DNA of 60,928 nt from Metabacillus idriensis (GCF_009674765.1 NZ_WKKF01000017.1:1-60928); one strand, 5' to 3'. Positions 39,620 to 48,958 are shown, counted from the first letter of the stretch. Numbers and translations: made by a program. The notes: generated by a model not told the origin, from the letters alone.

Positions 39620-39648
39620 ATATTAACATAGCGAAAAATGCGAGTCAA
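39620..39648 (-). promoter_or_regulatory. rpoBC promoter
   Basis: TTGACT (39643-39648), 17-nt spacer, TAATAT (39620-39625). The -35 overlaps the rsmC stop codon. It gives rpoB a leader of about 230 nt. Confidence 0.7.
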
Positions 39649-40250
39649 TCTTTTTCTGCTCTGATAATAAAGTAGCCTTTATCCTTTTTGACTGTAACAA
39701 CTTCTTTAAACATCTCATCCAGTTTGGCAATAGCCGATGGGGCTCCTTGCTTTTTCTGAATGACAACCCATAATTCTCCGCCCGGCAAAAGAGATTCAAA
39801 GCTTTTTTCAAAAATCTCGTGAACAACCTTTTTTCCTGCCCGGATAGGAGGATTTGTCAGAACAGCCGCATACTTTTTCGAAGGATCAACATTTTCAAAA
39901 AGATTGCTTGCGATAATACGGACATTTTTCACGCCATTTGCTTCTGCATTCACTTTCGCAAGTTCTACTGCTCTCTCATTAACATCGATCATATCAACTG
40001 TGAGATCCTTGAATTCTTTAGCAAGCGAAATTCCAATTGGTCCGTATCCGCAGCCAACGTCCAGCAAGTCGCCTTTTTGATCAGGCAGTGTAAATGTTTC
40101 AATCAGCAGTCTTGAACCAAAATCGACTTCATTTTTAGAAAAAACGCCGCGATCACTTTGAAAATGAAAGGAATTCCCTCTTAAAGTAAACGTCCATGAT
40201 TTACGATTACTCTCAGCCTCAGGCTGACTTGAATAATAATGATTTGTCAT
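39645..40250 (-). CDS. rsmC: class I SAM-dependent methyltransferase, RsmC-like (YbxB)
   Basis: 201 aa with the Rossmann SAM motif DVGCGYGPIGI and the substrate motif NPPIRAGK, which is of the N-methyltransferase NPP(Y/F) type. Related RsmC methylates guanine N2 in 16S rRNA; in Bacillus the target (YbxB) is inferred, not proven. RBS TGGAGGG. It lies between rplL and rpoB as in B. subtilis; a TTGACA (40329-40334) is near the rplL terminator but lacks a good -10. Confidence 0.85.
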   Translation of the reverse strand: MTNHYYSSQPEAESNRKSWTFTLRGNSFHFQSDRGVFSKNEVDFGSRLLIETFTLPDQKGDLLDVGCGYGPIGISLAKEFKDLTVDMIDVNERAVELAKVNAEANGVKNVRIIASNLFENVDPSKKYAAVLTNPPIRAGKKVVHEIFEKSFESLLPGGELWVVIQKKQGAPSAIAKLDEMFKEVVTVKKDKGYFIIRAEKD

Positions 40251-40340
40251 CTTTTTCCCTCCATGTTAAAGGAGTATAGCAAATCATGCTATTTTTCATA
40301 CCTCTGTATCTTTATAAAAATCAATTCCTGTCAAACGTGA

Positions 40341-40376
40341 AAAAAAAGCTCGCTATATGAATTAAGCGAGCTTTGT
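40341..40376 (-). terminator. rplJ-rplL terminator
   Basis: Minus-strand stem AAAGCTCGCT / AGCGAGCTTT with a T-run of eight, about 10 bp after the rplL stop codon. It uncouples rplJL from rsmC-rpoB, or attenuates read-through. Confidence 0.87.
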
Positions 40377-40385
40377 CTTTTGGAA

Positions 40386-40751
40386 TTACTTAACTTCTAC
40401 AGAAGCGCCAACTTCTTCAAGTTTGCCTTTGATTTCTTCAGCTTCTTCTTTAGCGATTCCTTCTTTAACAGCTTTAGGAGTGTTGTCAACTAATTCTTTA
40501 GCTTCTTTCAAGCCAAGACCAGTGATTTCACGTACTACTTTGATAACTTTGATTTTTTGAGCACCAGCGCTAGCAAGTACTACATCAAATTCAGTTTGCT
40601 CAGCAGCAGCTTCGCCACCAGCAGCGCCACCAGCCATTGCTACAGGAGCAGCTGCAGTTACGCCAAATTCTTCTTCGATTGCTTTAACTAAGTCGTTTAA
40701 TTCTAAAACAGTCATTTCTTTAACTGCTTCAATGATTTGTTCTTTAGTCAT
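40386..40751 (-). CDS. rplL: 50S ribosomal protein L7/L12
   Basis: 121 aa: N-terminal dimer domain [20 protein letters not shown], an Ala/Gly-rich hinge ([18 protein letters not shown]), and C-terminal factor-binding domain with [20 protein letters not shown]. Multiple copies form the flexible stalk. RBS ATAAGGAGG. Confidence 0.99.
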   Translation of the reverse strand: MTKEQIIEAVKEMTVLELNDLVKAIEEEFGVTAAAPVAMAGGAAGGEAAAEQTEFDVVLASAGAQKIKVIKVVREITGLGLKEAKELVDNTPKAVKEGIAKEEAEEIKGKLEEVGASVEVK

Positions 40752-40808
40752 TGTATATTTCCTCCTTATAAACCTATTAGTTTTTTGTTTTGGTACGGGT
40801 CAAACAGA

Positions 40809-41309
40809 TTAAGCGCCTTGCTCTTCTTTTTGTTCTGCAACTGCTTTAGTAGCAAGTGCAAGATTGCGGATTGGAGCTTGAAGAACGCTAAGCAACATAG
40901 AAAGTAAGCCTTCACGTGACGGAAGATCAGCAAGAGCTTTAATTTGTTCTACAGTTGCGATGTTGCCTTCGATTACACCTGCTTTGATTTCTAACGCGTC
41001 ATGCTTTTTAGCAAAGTCGTTAAGAATCTTAGCTGGAGCAACTACGTCGTCATTACTGAATGCGATCGCATTAGGACCTGTTAGGGCGTCATTAAGACCA
41101 GTAAGTTCAACATTTTCAACTGCACGGCGAGTCATTGTGTTTTTGTAAACTTTGAACTCGATGCCAGCATCACGAAGAGTTTTACGAAGTTCAGTAACTT
41201 CTGCTACTGTTAATCCGCGGTAGTCAACAACGATTGTTGTTTTGCTGTCGCGAAATTTAGCAGTAATGTCATCTACGATGGATTTTTTTGTTTCGATAGC
41301 GCTGCTCAT
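40809..41309 (-). CDS. rplJ: 50S ribosomal protein L10
   Basis: 166 aa: [19 protein letters not shown] with the RNA-binding N-terminus, and a C-terminal helix holding L12 dimers. ATG 41309 follows ACAGGAGGTG. The L10(L12)4 complex is the expected repressor that binds the L10 leader upstream. Confidence 0.98.
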   Translation of the reverse strand: MSSAIETKKSIVDDITAKFRDSKTTIVVDYRGLTVAEVTELRKTLRDAGIEFKVYKNTMTRRAVENVELTGLNDALTGPNAIAFSNDDVVAPAKILNDFAKKHDALEIKAGVIEGNIATVEQIKALADLPSREGLLSMLLSVLQAPIRNLALATKAVAEQKEEQGA

Positions 41310-41364
41310 TGATACACCTCCTGTAAGAATCAAAGTCCCACACTTATACCGATCGGTGTTTTCT

Positions 41365-41406
41365 CTTTAAAAAACAAGAAATGCCTCCACGTCAGACATG
41401 GAGGCA
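41365..41406 (-). terminator. attenuator hairpin in the rplJ leader
   Basis: Minus-strand stem GCCTCCA / TGGAGGC with a 9-nt loop, then ATTTCTTGTTTTTT. Lying between the L10-binding region and the rplJ RBS, it is the regulated terminator of the L10 leader. Confidence 0.82.
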
Positions 41407-41419
41407 GTATATATACAAG

Positions 41420-41508
41420 CGATCTAATAATTTTAGTTCACATATATACACCTCGGCAGGAAATTAAGCTTATGCAAGCACCTACTGTCTTCGGTATAAA
41501 TGAAGTTA
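41420..41508 (-). ncRNA. L10 ribosomal leader
   Basis: The 5' UTR includes GACAGTAGGTGCTTGCATAA, then GCTTAATTTCCTGCCGAGG, the conserved L10 leader core with a kink-turn-like internal loop. When L10(L12)4 binds, the downstream terminator should form. Position and sequence fit the Firmicutes L10 leader. Confidence 0.85.
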
Positions 41509-41529
41509 TTTAGTTAAACAACATTTTTG

Positions 41530-41558
41530 ATTATATATAAAGTCGACCCTTATGTCAA
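41530..41558 (-). promoter_or_regulatory. rplJ-rplL promoter
   Basis: TTGACA (41553-41558), 17-nt spacer, TATAAT (41530-41535): a perfect consensus sigma-A promoter, 4 bp past the rplA stop codon. Confidence 0.92.
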
Positions 41559-41561
41559 CTA

Positions 41562-42260
41562 TTATTTAATGCCGAAACTTGATGAATCAACTTTAACGCC
41601 AGGTCCCATAGTAGAAGCAACAGCTACATTCTTCATGTATGTGCCTTTTGCAGCAGCAGGTTTAGCTTTTAATAACGTTTCGAAGATTGTAGTGAAGTTT
41701 TCAACTAACTTGCTGTCTTCGAAAGATACTTTACCGATTGGCACGTGGATGTTACCAGCTTTGTCAACGCGGTATTCAACTTTACCAGCTTTGATTTCTT
41801 TAACTGCTTTTTCAACGTCAAATGAAACAGTGCCAGTTTTAGGGTTTGGCATTAAGCCTTTTGGTCCAAGTACGCGGCCAAGCTTACCAACTTCACCCAT
41901 CATGTCAGGAGTAGCTACGATTACATCGAAGTCAAACCATCCTTGCTGGATTTTGTTGATGTAGTCAGCATCGCCTACGAAATCAGCTCCAGCAGCTTCT
42001 GCTTCCTTCGCTTTTTCACCTTTAGCAAATACTAAAACGCGTTGAGTTTTACCTGTTCCGTTTGGAAGAACAACTGCTCCGCGGATTTGCTGATCGTTTT
42101 TACGTGGATCAACGCCTAAACGGAATGCAACTTCAACTGTTGCATCAAATTTAGCTGTGTTTGTTTTCTTTACAAGTTCAATTGCTTCTTGAACTCCGTA
42201 AGCTTGAGCACGGTCTACTAATTCAGCAGCTTCAACGTACTTTTTACCTCTTTTAGCCAT
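41562..42260 (-). CDS. rplA: 50S ribosomal protein L1
   Basis: 232 aa: [19 protein letters not shown], then [20 protein letters not shown] and [15 protein letters not shown], typical of L1, which forms the mobile stalk that guides deacylated tRNA out. 102 bp behind rplK with an 8-bp hairpin in the spacer. RBS TAAGGAGGAAA. Confidence 0.98.
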   Translation of the reverse strand: MAKRGKKYVEAAELVDRAQAYGVQEAIELVKKTNTAKFDATVEVAFRLGVDPRKNDQQIRGAVVLPNGTGKTQRVLVFAKGEKAKEAEAAGADFVGDADYINKIQQGWFDFDVIVATPDMMGEVGKLGRVLGPKGLMPNPKTGTVSFDVEKAVKEIKAGKVEYRVDKAGNIHVPIGKVSFEDSKLVENFTTIFETLLKAKPAAAKGTYMKNVAVASTMGPGVKVDSSSFGIK

Positions 42261-42310
42261 TTTAAATTTCCTCCTTAGTGGTTTTAGCGGAATAACCTCC
42301 CACGAATAAA

Positions 42311-42343
42311 GGTTGCGAACTTGTTAAAAGCAAACTCGCAACC
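42311..42343 (-). other. hairpin in the rplK-rplA spacer
   Basis: GGTTGCGA / TCGCAACC, 8 bp, 17-nt loop. A possible L1 autoregulatory site or partial terminator; only TTTATTC follows, which is weak for termination. Confidence 0.55.
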
Positions 42344-42362
42344 CCTAAAACAAAAACAACAA

Positions 42363-42788
42363 TTAGTCTTCGATGACGATACCCATGCTGCGCGCAGTAC
42401 CTTCAACCATACGCATAGCTGATTCAACATTAGCTGCATTTAAGTCAGGCATTTTTGTTTCAGCAATTTCACGTACTTTATCACGCTTAACTGTTGCTAC
42501 TTTATTACGGTTAGGTTCACCAGAACCAGACTCGATACCAGCTGCTTTCTTAAGCAATACTGCAGCAGGCGGAGTTTTTGTAATAAATGTAAATGAACGG
42601 TCTTCAAATACCGTAATTTCAACAGGAATGATAAGTCCAGCTTGATCAGCTGTACGAGCGTTAAACTCCTTACAGAATCCCATGATGTTAACACCAGCTT
42701 GACCTAATGCAGGACCAACCGGCGGCGCTGGATTTGCTTTTCCAGCAGGAATTTGCAATTTAACCATTTTAATTACTTTTTTAGCCAC
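42363..42788 (-). CDS. rplK: 50S ribosomal protein L11
   Basis: 141 aa, identical in length to B. subtilis: [19 protein letters not shown] is the N-terminal thiostrepton-region motif, [16 protein letters not shown] follows, and the C-terminal domain binds the GTPase centre RNA. It is also needed for RelA activation by uncharged tRNA. The start is GTG 42788 at 8 nt from GGAGG, not the ATG three codons upstream. Confidence 0.97.
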   Translation of the reverse strand: MAKKVIKMVKLQIPAGKANPAPPVGPALGQAGVNIMGFCKEFNARTADQAGLIIPVEITVFEDRSFTFITKTPPAAVLLKKAAGIESGSGEPNRNKVATVKRDKVREIAETKMPDLNAANVESAMRMVEGTARSMGIVIED

Positions 42789-42921
42789 GAGACACACCTC
42801 CTTAAGTCCGTGATGTGGTAATAGGGTAATACCCTCCCACTCATGTCGTTCATTCTTTATATGAATGATAGAAATTAATCAAGTTTTTTGTCCCGCATTG
42901 CGAGACATACTGACTTATGAA

Positions 42922-42950
42922 ATATTATCACTTTTCTTTTACGAATTCAA
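42922..42950 (-). promoter_or_regulatory. rplK-rplA promoter
   Basis: TTGAAT (42945-42950), 17-nt spacer, TAATAT (42922-42927), leaving a 130-nt leader that contains small hairpins (GTCTCGC/GCGGGAC and TCATTC/GAATGA). Confidence 0.65.
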
Positions 42951-42959
42951 GTTTTTTTC

Positions 42960-43493
42960 TTATAATTTATCAACTTGAGAAAATTCCAGCTCAACCGGTG
43001 TTTCGCGGCCGAACATGTTTACTAATACCTTCACTTTGCTCTTATCTTTATCAATCTCTTCAATTGATCCGGTAAAGTTAGCAAAAGGTCCGTCTATTAC
43101 TTTTACAGTCTCTTTCAAGTCGAAATCAAGTTCAACTCTCTTTTCTTCCATTCCCATATGTTTAAGGATTGATACAACTTCTTCAGGAAGAAGCGCTGTT
43201 GGCTTTGAACCAGAACCAGCTGAACCGACAAATCCTGTTACACCAGGTGTATTGCGGACTACATACCAGGAATCATCTGTCATTACAATTTCAACGAGGA
43301 CATATCCCGGGAATACTTTTTTCTTTGTTACTTTCTTTTTGCCGTTTTTATAATCTGTTTCTTCTTCTTCCGGAACGACAACACGGAAAATTTTATCTTG
43401 CATGCCCATTGATTCTACACGCTTTTCAAGATTCGCCTTTACCTTATTCTCATAACCCGAATAAGTGTGGACTACATACCAATTTTTCTCCAT
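42960..43493 (-). CDS. nusG: transcription elongation/termination factor NusG
   Basis: 177 aa: NGN domain (WYVVHTYSGYENKVKANLE … FPGYVLVEI) and C-terminal KOW domain (FANFTGSIEEIDKDKSKVKV). It pauses RNA polymerase and links it to Rho and S10. The start is 100 bp downstream of the secE terminator, so a separate promoter is needed; TTGTCT with a poor -10 near 43560-43590 is the only candidate. Confidence 0.98.
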   Translation of the reverse strand: MEKNWYVVHTYSGYENKVKANLEKRVESMGMQDKIFRVVVPEEEETDYKNGKKKVTKKKVFPGYVLVEIVMTDDSWYVVRNTPGVTGFVGSAGSGSKPTALLPEEVVSILKHMGMEEKRVELDFDLKETVKVIDGPFANFTGSIEEIDKDKSKVKVLVNMFGRETPVELEFSQVDKL

Positions 43494-43591
43494 CTTTTAT
43501 AGGACGATTTGTCCATTCCCTCCCTGCTTTTTGAAGCTTATATGATGATTCTGCTGCTCTTATTCTTTGGCTGACTCTTTTTAAGACAATG

Positions 43592-43616
43592 AAAAAACCC
43601 GTCGAACGGGTTTTTG
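43592..43616 (-). terminator. secE terminator
   Basis: Stem AAAAACCCGTTCG-ACGGGTTTTTT (9-10 bp) with T-tract, between secE and nusG. Confidence 0.85.
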
Positions 43617-43702
43617 GGGAAATATAATATTCTCTATTATAGCACGATTTTATATCTATTATTCAAAAAATAAAACGAAAATGAAGATCGGTGTTTTATT
43701 TT

Positions 43703-43882
43703 TTAAGACACTAGACGAATTAACGATGAAATTCCAAGATCAATAATGGCGAAAAAGATGACAGCAAAAGCGACAGTTGCAATAACTGTAATTGTATATC
43801 GTGTCAGTTCTTTGCCTTTTGGCCAGCTGACCTTTTTCATTTCACGGGAAACATCTTTGAAAAAATTAACAATACGCTGCAT
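43703..43882 (-). CDS. secE: preprotein translocase subunit SecE
   Basis: 59 aa, single membrane segment (about 30-52) preceded by the conserved amphipathic helix FFKDVSREMKKVSWPKGKEL. It clamps SecY. Three in-frame ATGs exist; the one at 43882 is 8 nt from TTGGAGG and gives the B. subtilis length. Confidence 0.96.
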   Translation of the reverse strand: MQRIVNFFKDVSREMKKVSWPKGKELTRYTITVIATVAFAVIFFAIIDLGISSLIRLVS

Positions 43883-43945
43883 TTGCATTACCTCCAAGAG
43901 AATTCAGAAAGCCTGTCATAGAAATAAAGAATCATGAGATGAGTG

Positions 43946-44095
43946 CTACTTTGTTTCACGGTGGTCCGTATGTGCGTTACAAGCTTTACAAAATTTCTTG
44001 AATTCTAAACGCTCTTCGGAGCTTGACGTGTTTTTCATCGTTGTGTAGTTTCTGCTTCCACAGTCTGTGCAAGCCATTGTAACTTTCTTACGCAT
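43946..44095 (-). CDS. rpmG: 50S ribosomal protein L33 (zinc-binding)
   Basis: 49 aa: begins [19 protein letters not shown] and ends [16 protein letters not shown]-x2-C pairs at 9/12 and 36/39 are intact, so this is the zinc form (rpmGB type). ATG with GGAAGGTGCC upstream. It lies between sigH and secE. Confidence 0.97.
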   Translation of the reverse strand: MRKKVTMACTDCGSRNYTTMKNTSSSEERLEFKKFCKACNAHTDHRETK

Positions 44096-44133
44096 TTATG
44101 GCACCTTCCGCTAGTCCTGCATTTTTCTATAAA

Positions 44134-44162
44134 AATGTAACACACGCAAGGACCTTCGTCAA
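44134..44162 (-). promoter_or_regulatory. rpmG-secE promoter
   Basis: TTGACG (44157-44162), 17-nt spacer, TACATT (44134-44139) between sigH and rpmG. Confidence 0.5.
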
Positions 44163-44189
44163 TGACGCCTGACGTGTTTTACATGATTT

Positions 44190-44846
44190 TTACATATTGA
44201 TTTCACGAAGCTCAAGATACCTTTCAAGCTTTCGTTTCACCCGCTGAAGGGCATTGTCTATTGATTTGACGTGGCGGTTGAGCTCTTCAGAAATTTCCTG
44301 ATAGGACCTGCCGTCCAGATACAGAACAAGCACCTTTCGTTCGAGATCGCTCAGAAGCTCGCCCATTTTCACTTCGATATCATCAAATTCTTCCTGATTA
44401 ATAATCAGTTCTTCCGGGTCCATGACTTTTGTCCCTGAAATAACATCCATCAATGTCCGGTCTGATTCTTCATCATAAATCGGCTTGTCCAGTGAGACAT
44501 AAGAGTTAAGAGGAATATGTTTTTGACGGGTTGCGGTTTTAATAGCGGTAATGATTTGGCGAGTGATGCACAGTTCTGCAAAAGCTTTGAAAGAAGTAAG
44601 CTTGTCCTCTCTGAAATCACGGATAGCCTTATACAAACCGATCATACCTTCTTGAATAATATCTTCTCTGTCAGCGCCTATCAAAAAATAGGACCTTGCC
44701 TTTGCTCTTACAAAATTACGGTACTTTGTTATTAAATAATCAAGAGCATCGCTGTCTCCATTATGAACAAGCTCCACAACCTGTTCATCCAAAAGAGCAT
44801 GAAAGTCTTCCTTGCTGAGTTTACCCGTGCTGAAATGTGTGTTCAT
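44190..44846 (-). CDS. sigH: RNA polymerase sigma-H factor
   Basis: 218 aa, same length as in B. subtilis. Region 2 contains YRNFVRAKARSYFLIGADRE then DIIQEGMIGLYKAIRDF; region 4 has DGRSYQEISEELNRHVKSID. Sigma-H directs early sporulation, competence and stationary-phase genes. ATG 44846 follows CGGGGGGATC; 32 further open codons upstream cover the promoter and are rejected. Confidence 0.97.
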   Translation of the reverse strand: MNTHFSTGKLSKEDFHALLDEQVVELVHNGDSDALDYLITKYRNFVRAKARSYFLIGADREDIIQEGMIGLYKAIRDFREDKLTSFKAFAELCITRQIITAIKTATRQKHIPLNSYVSLDKPIYDEESDRTLMDVISGTKVMDPEELIINQEEFDDIEVKMGELLSDLERKVLVLYLDGRSYQEISEELNRHVKSIDNALQRVKRKLERYLELREINM

Positions 44847-44879
44847 GCCGATCCCCCCGACCGCACAATAGATAGAAAT

Positions 44880-44909
44880 ATTATACAGTATGATTTTTGA
44901 AAGCGTCAA
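44880..44909 (-). promoter_or_regulatory. sigH promoter
   Basis: TTGACG (44904-44909), 18-nt spacer, TATAAT (44880-44885), just after the rae1 stop codon. In B. subtilis sigH is transcribed by sigma-A and repressed by AbrB. Confidence 0.75.
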
Positions 44910-44913
44910 CAGG

Positions 44914-45423
44914 CTATAAATCGCCCCTGCGCCATTTTTCAAACATTTTCAGGACATCATCTGTGATTGGAATCTTTGATTGAGGACTATTCACTTTTAT
45001 TTTTTCTACTCTTTTTTGGATTCTTTTTTCTATTGCTTCCACTTCATTTAAAAGTTCTCTTGCTGATTTCCTGAGAGCTCCCTGGCCAAAAATAGCCCAT
45101 TGCTCTGTAAAATCGGAAGTTGCCACATGGATCTGCGTTTTAATATTGCTCAGGGAAATCGCAAGTTTTTCAATGCGCTCATCCGCTGTTTCGTTTTCAC
45201 GGGTATAGATGACTTCGACACGGTGGTTTTTTTGTTTCTTTTCAATACCCTTTACTTGATGAGCATCGAAAATGACGATTACCCTGTAACCGGTGTAAGC
45301 TTGATACTCTGCCATTTTCTGAATCAGCAGCTCTCTTGCTTCTGAGAGATTCTCTTTTTTTAATGATTGAAGATTCGCCCATGCACCGATGATGTTATAT
45401 CCGTCAACAAGAAGGATATCCAT
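44914..45423 (-). CDS. rae1: ribosome-dependent mRNA endonuclease Rae1 (YacP, NYN domain)
   Basis: 169 aa PIN-like NYN domain. Acidic residues in LLVDGYNII, IFDAHQV, ETADERIE and ATSDFTEQ are those of the family active site. B. subtilis Rae1 enters the ribosomal A site and cleaves specific mRNAs. 4 bp separate it from rlmB; last gene of the cysE operon. Confidence 0.93.
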   Translation of the reverse strand: MDILLVDGYNIIGAWANLQSLKKENLSEARELLIQKMAEYQAYTGYRVIVIFDAHQVKGIEKKQKNHRVEVIYTRENETADERIEKLAISLSNIKTQIHVATSDFTEQWAIFGQGALRKSARELLNEVEAIEKRIQKRVEKIKVNSPQSKIPITDDVLKMFEKWRRGDL

Positions 45424-45427
45424 TTTA

Positions 45428-46171
45428 TTATTCTCCTAATGGATGACGCTTTCTGAAGACCTCATACATCAGCAGACTCGCTGCTACTGAAGCATTTAGC
45501 GAAGTGACCCGGCCAGCCATCGGCAAGTTGACCAGAAAATCGCATTTTTCTTTAACCAGTCTTCCCATTCCTTTACCTTCACTGCCAATAACTAAGCCAA
45601 GAGGCATTTTCCCGTCCATTGAACGGTAATCATCTGATCCTTTAGCATCTGTGCCAACTATCCAGACGCCCCGCTCTTTTAATTCCTCAATGGTTCTGGC
45701 CATATTTGTCACCCTTGCAACAGGAATATATTCAATTGCACCAGTAGAAGACTTCGCTACTGTAGCTGTCAGCCCTACCGCTCTTCTTTTAGGAATGATA
45801 ATGCCGTGCGCTCCCGTTGCATCGGCTGTTCTCATAATGGAACCAAGGTTATGAGGGTCTTCAATTTCATCTAAAAGAAGGATAAATGGGGCTTCATTTT
45901 TATCTTCAGCCGCCTTTAAAATATCATCTACCTCTGAGTACTCATATGCTGCTACCTGAGCAACGACACCCTGATGATTTCCTTCAACCATTTGATCAAT
46001 TTTCTTTTTAGGAACAGATTGAATGGATATGCCCTTTTCTTTTGCAAGGTCCATGATCTGCTGGGCCTGTCCCTTGACGGAGTTTTCCGCCATCCAGATT
46101 TTATACACATTTCTCGTTGATTTTAACGCTTCAATGACTGTGTTGCGCCCCATAATGTATTCTTCTGACAT
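45428..46171 (-). CDS. rlmB: 23S rRNA 2'-O-methyltransferase RlmB (TrmH family)
   Basis: 247 aa SPOUT methyltransferase. N-terminal substrate domain (YIMGRNTVIEALK), then motif 1 NLGSIMRTADATGAHGII, motif 2 GLVIGSEGKGM and motif 3 LNASVAASLLMYE, which forms the knot. The predicted target is the Gm2251-type site in the P loop. RBS GGAGGAAATAGG; only 2 bp from mrnC. Confidence 0.93.
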   Translation of the reverse strand: MSEEYIMGRNTVIEALKSTRNVYKIWMAENSVKGQAQQIMDLAKEKGISIQSVPKKKIDQMVEGNHQGVVAQVAAYEYSEVDDILKAAEDKNEAPFILLLDEIEDPHNLGSIMRTADATGAHGIIIPKRRAVGLTATVAKSSTGAIEYIPVARVTNMARTIEELKERGVWIVGTDAKGSDDYRSMDGKMPLGLVIGSEGKGMGRLVKEKCDFLVNLPMAGRVTSLNASVAASLLMYEVFRKRHPLGE

Positions 46172-46173
46172 TC

Positions 46174-46590
46174 CTATTTCCTCCCTTCGTTCTGAATCAA
46201 TTCAAATGATGACTGAATGATTTCTGCCAGCCTGTCTGCATCTTTCATAAGATGCAGGTAGCCTATTAGTGCTTCAAATGCTGTACTGTAGCGGTAGGTC
46301 TGAACATCTGTGTTTTTAGGAACCGTGCCTGATTTTGCATTGCGGCCGCGGCGTATAATGGCCATTTCTTCTTCAGAGAAATATTCCGCTTTAGACAGTT
46401 CATGAAGAACGGTGGCCTGCGCCTTGGCTGAAACATATTTTGTCGCTAATTTATGAAGCTGATTTGGACGGACATTGCCTTTAGAAAGCAGATGATGCCT
46501 GACGTAAACTTCATAAATTGCATCACCTATATAGGCAAGCGCCAGGCTGTTCACTTGTTTTGGGTGCGGTATCTCTTCTAAGTGAAGCAT
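46174..46590 (-). CDS. mrnC: Mini-ribonuclease III
   Basis: 138 aa RNase III catalytic domain without ds[19 protein letters not shown] and [12 protein letters not shown] supply the acidic metal ligands. It matures 23S rRNA ends. ATG 46590 follows AAGAGGG, which is formed by the last codons of cysS; an ATG six codons upstream lies inside cysS. The product then starts MLHLEEI. Confidence 0.94.
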   Translation of the reverse strand: MLHLEEIPHPKQVNSLALAYIGDAIYEVYVRHHLLSKGNVRPNQLHKLATKYVSAKAQATVLHELSKAEYFSEEEMAIIRRGRNAKSGTVPKNTDVQTYRYSTAFEALIGYLHLMKDADRLAEIIQSSFELIQNEGRK

Positions 46591-46592
46591 AC

Positions 46593-47990
46593 TTACCCTC
46601 TTTTCCATCTCGTGCCTTGAGGCGTATCTTCTAAAATAATATTCATGCCTTTCAGCTGATCCCGGATTTCATCTGACAGCTGAAAGTTCCGGTCAATTCT
46701 TGCCTGAATGCGCTTTTCAATCAATTCTTCAATTTCTGCATCCAATAGTTCTTTTTTGCCGAACTGCAGGCCAAGTACAGCGCCAAGTTCATCAAATGCA
46801 GCTGTGAATGCAGCAATTACTTCTTTAGAAGTGTTCTTTTCCTGCAAATAATAGTTGGCTTGCTTTGACAATTCAAACATGACTGAAATGGCATTGGCTG
46901 TGTTGAAATCATCATCCATTGCTTCCACAAAAACGGTGCGCTGTTCAGAGATGATGTTCAGCCACTTCTCATTGTCATCGGTTAAGTCCGTGCTGCTTTG
47001 TACGCGGTGCAGCAGATTTGCATAGGATGTACGAAGACGGTCTAATGCATTTTTCGTGCTCTCAAGCAAATCAACGGAATAGTTAATTGGATGACGATAA
47101 TGAACAGACAGCATGAACAATCTTAGAACCTGGGCATCGTGTTCTTTCAGGATGTCATGAACTAATACAAAGTTGCCTAGAGACTTCGACATTTTTTCAT
47201 TGTTAATATTAATATACCCATTGTGCAGCCAGTAGTTAGCAAACGGTTTTTCTGTCAGTGCTTCAGACTGGGCGATTTCATTCTCATGGTGAGGGAATGT
47301 TAAGTCCTGTCCTCCAGCATGGATATCTATTGTATCCCCGAAGTGATCATGGACCATAGCGGAACACTCAATATGCCAGCCCGGTCTTCCTTCTCCCCAC
47401 GGACTTTCCCAAGAAATCTCGCCCTCTTTTGCCGCTTTCCATAGCGCAAAATCAAGTGAATCCTGCTTCTTTTCTCCAGCATCGATTCTTGCGCCTACTC
47501 GAAGTTCATCGATGGATTGATGAGAGAGTTTTCCGTAATCTTTAAAAGCTCTTGTTCTGTAATACACATCCCCGCCTGCTTCATAAGCAAACCCTTTTTC
47601 AATCAAAGCCTGAATAAAGTCAATGATAATATCCATGCTTTCTGTCACTCGCGGATGTGCAGTTGCACGGTCGCAGCCAAGAGCAGTGACGTCTTCAAAA
47701 TAGGCTTCAATAAAGCGGTCCGCAATGGTTGGAACATCTTCTCCGAGTTCATTTGCTGCCTTTATCAGCTTATCGTCTACATCTGTAAAGTTTGATACAT
47801 ACGTTACATCATATCCTCTGTACTCCAAGTATTTACGGACTGTATCATAGACGATTGCGGGACGGGCATTCCCTATATGGATATAGTTATAAACGGTCGG
47901 TCCGCACACATACATTTTGACCTTGCCTTCTTCAAGCGGCTTAAACGTTTCTTTTTGTCTGGTTAGCGTATTGTATAACTTGATGGTCAT
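46593..47990 (-). CDS. cysS: cysteinyl-tRNA synthetase
   Basis: 465 aa class I synthetase. HIGH variant [14 protein letters not shown], zinc ligands Cys in YVCGPTVYN, Cys in GWHIECSAM and His in FPHHENE. Attaches cysteine to tRNA-Cys. The start lies 50 bp inside cysE, with GGGAAGAG upstream. Co-regulated with cysE through the upstream T-box. Confidence 0.98.
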   Translation of the reverse strand: MTIKLYNTLTRQKETFKPLEEGKVKMYVCGPTVYNYIHIGNARPAIVYDTVRKYLEYRGYDVTYVSNFTDVDDKLIKAANELGEDVPTIADRFIEAYFEDVTALGCDRATAHPRVTESMDIIIDFIQALIEKGFAYEAGGDVYYRTRAFKDYGKLSHQSIDELRVGARIDAGEKKQDSLDFALWKAAKEGEISWESPWGEGRPGWHIECSAMVHDHFGDTIDIHAGGQDLTFPHHENEIAQSEALTEKPFANYWLHNGYININNEKMSKSLGNFVLVHDILKEHDAQVLRLFMLSVHYRHPINYSVDLLESTKNALDRLRTSYANLLHRVQSSTDLTDDNEKWLNIISEQRTVFVEAMDDDFNTANAISVMFELSKQANYYLQEKNTSKEVIAAFTAAFDELGAVLGLQFGKKELLDAEIEELIEKRIQARIDRNFQLSDEIRDQLKGMNIILEDTPQGTRWKRG

Positions 47991-48636
47991 CTTGACTCTT
48001 CCCTTCTTTCAATTGTGCAAGCTCTTGTCTCAAATGCAGCATTTCTGCTTCCAGCTCTTTGAACCTGTCTGCGACTGGATCAGGAAGATTGCAGTGATCA
48101 AGATCATTTTTGATTCTCTTTCCATTTTGTATCACGACCTTGCCCGGTATTCCTACCACAGTGGAATGATCAGGCACATCACGGAGCACAACCGAACCCG
48201 CACCTATTTTAGAGTAAGCGCCGACTGTAATGGATCCCAGCACTTTAGCACCTGTAGCAATCAAAGCGTTATCCAGAATGGTCGGGTGCCTCTTTCCTTT
48301 TTCTTTCCCGGTTCCGCCTAAAGTTACCCCTTGGAAGACTGTTACGTTATTTCCAATTTCACATGTTTCACCAATCACAACACCCATTCCGTGGTCTATA
48401 AAAAAGCGACGGCCGATTTTTGCACCTGGATGAATCTCGATTCCTGTAAAAAAGCGGCTCACTTGAGAAATGACTCTTGCAATGAAGAACAAATTCCGTC
48501 TAAAGAACGCATGTGCAAGACGGTGAGCCCAAATTGCATGAAGCCCGGAATAAGTAAGAATAACTTCTAAATAAGACCTTGCAGCTGGATCCTGTTCGAA
48601 AACAACTTCGATATCTTCCTTCAGCATTTTGAACAT
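47941..48636 (-). CDS. cysE: serine O-acetyltransferase
   Basis: 231 aa: N-terminal helices ([20 protein letters not shown]) and a left-handed beta-helix with hexapeptide repeats ([40 protein letters not shown]). It makes O-acetylserine, the precursor of cysteine. ATG 48636 follows TTTGGGGGG. The C-terminal part overlaps cysS by 50 bp. Confidence 0.96.
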   Translation of the reverse strand: MFKMLKEDIEVVFEQDPAARSYLEVILTYSGLHAIWAHRLAHAFFRRNLFFIARVISQVSRFFTGIEIHPGAKIGRRFFIDHGMGVVIGETCEIGNNVTVFQGVTLGGTGKEKGKRHPTILDNALIATGAKVLGSITVGAYSKIGAGSVVLRDVPDHSTVVGIPGKVVIQNGKRIKNDLDHCNLPDPVADRFKELEAEMLHLRQELAQLKEGKSQDDHQVIQYANQTKRNV

Positions 48637-48670
48637 TCTATTCCCCCCAAACATTCCCCTTGATTATTTA

Positions 48671-48715
48671 AAAAAATCTAAAAAAGCGCCTCTGCCTAAT
48701 AGACAGAGACGCTTT
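48671..48715 (-). terminator. T-box-controlled terminator
   Basis: Minus-strand stem AAAGCGTCTCTG / CAGAGGCGCTTT (one G-U), followed by TTTTTTAGATTTTTTT. It overlaps the region that forms the antiterminator with the T-box. Confidence 0.85.
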
Positions 48716-48952
48716 AAATGCGCGGTTCCACTCTGTTTAAACAAGCAAAGAAATTGCCTGCTTCAACTTTAGGCTCCTGTAACGGTGAGCAATCCGCTTT
48801 TATTTAATGCGTCAGACTGGCTGATGGTTCAATAAAAGGCTCAAAGGTGCATTTCGAGAATTTTTTCGCATAAACCTCTTTCAGCCGGGGAGGTTCTCTC
48901 TAATATGGAAACGGACTCTCTACTTCTCCTTATCAACGCGTTTAAATGTATT
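48680..48952 (-). ncRNA. T-box riboswitch, tRNA-Cys specific
   Basis: The canonical T-box AGAGTGGAACCGCG lies at 48721-48734. Stem I contains the specifier loop CGAAATGCACC, in which TGC (48849-48851) is the cysteine codon, in agreement with cysE-cysS downstream. Uncharged tRNA-Cys should pair through its anticodon and CCA end and stabilise the antiterminator, switching on cysteine synthesis and charging. Confidence 0.93.
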
Positions 48953-48958
48953 AATCAT

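Noticed and set aside
40329-40334. TTGACA upstream of rsmC as a promoter
   Set aside because: At 16-18 bp downstream only AGATAC/GATACA is found, a poor -10; it directly abuts the rplL terminator. Not strong enough to list.
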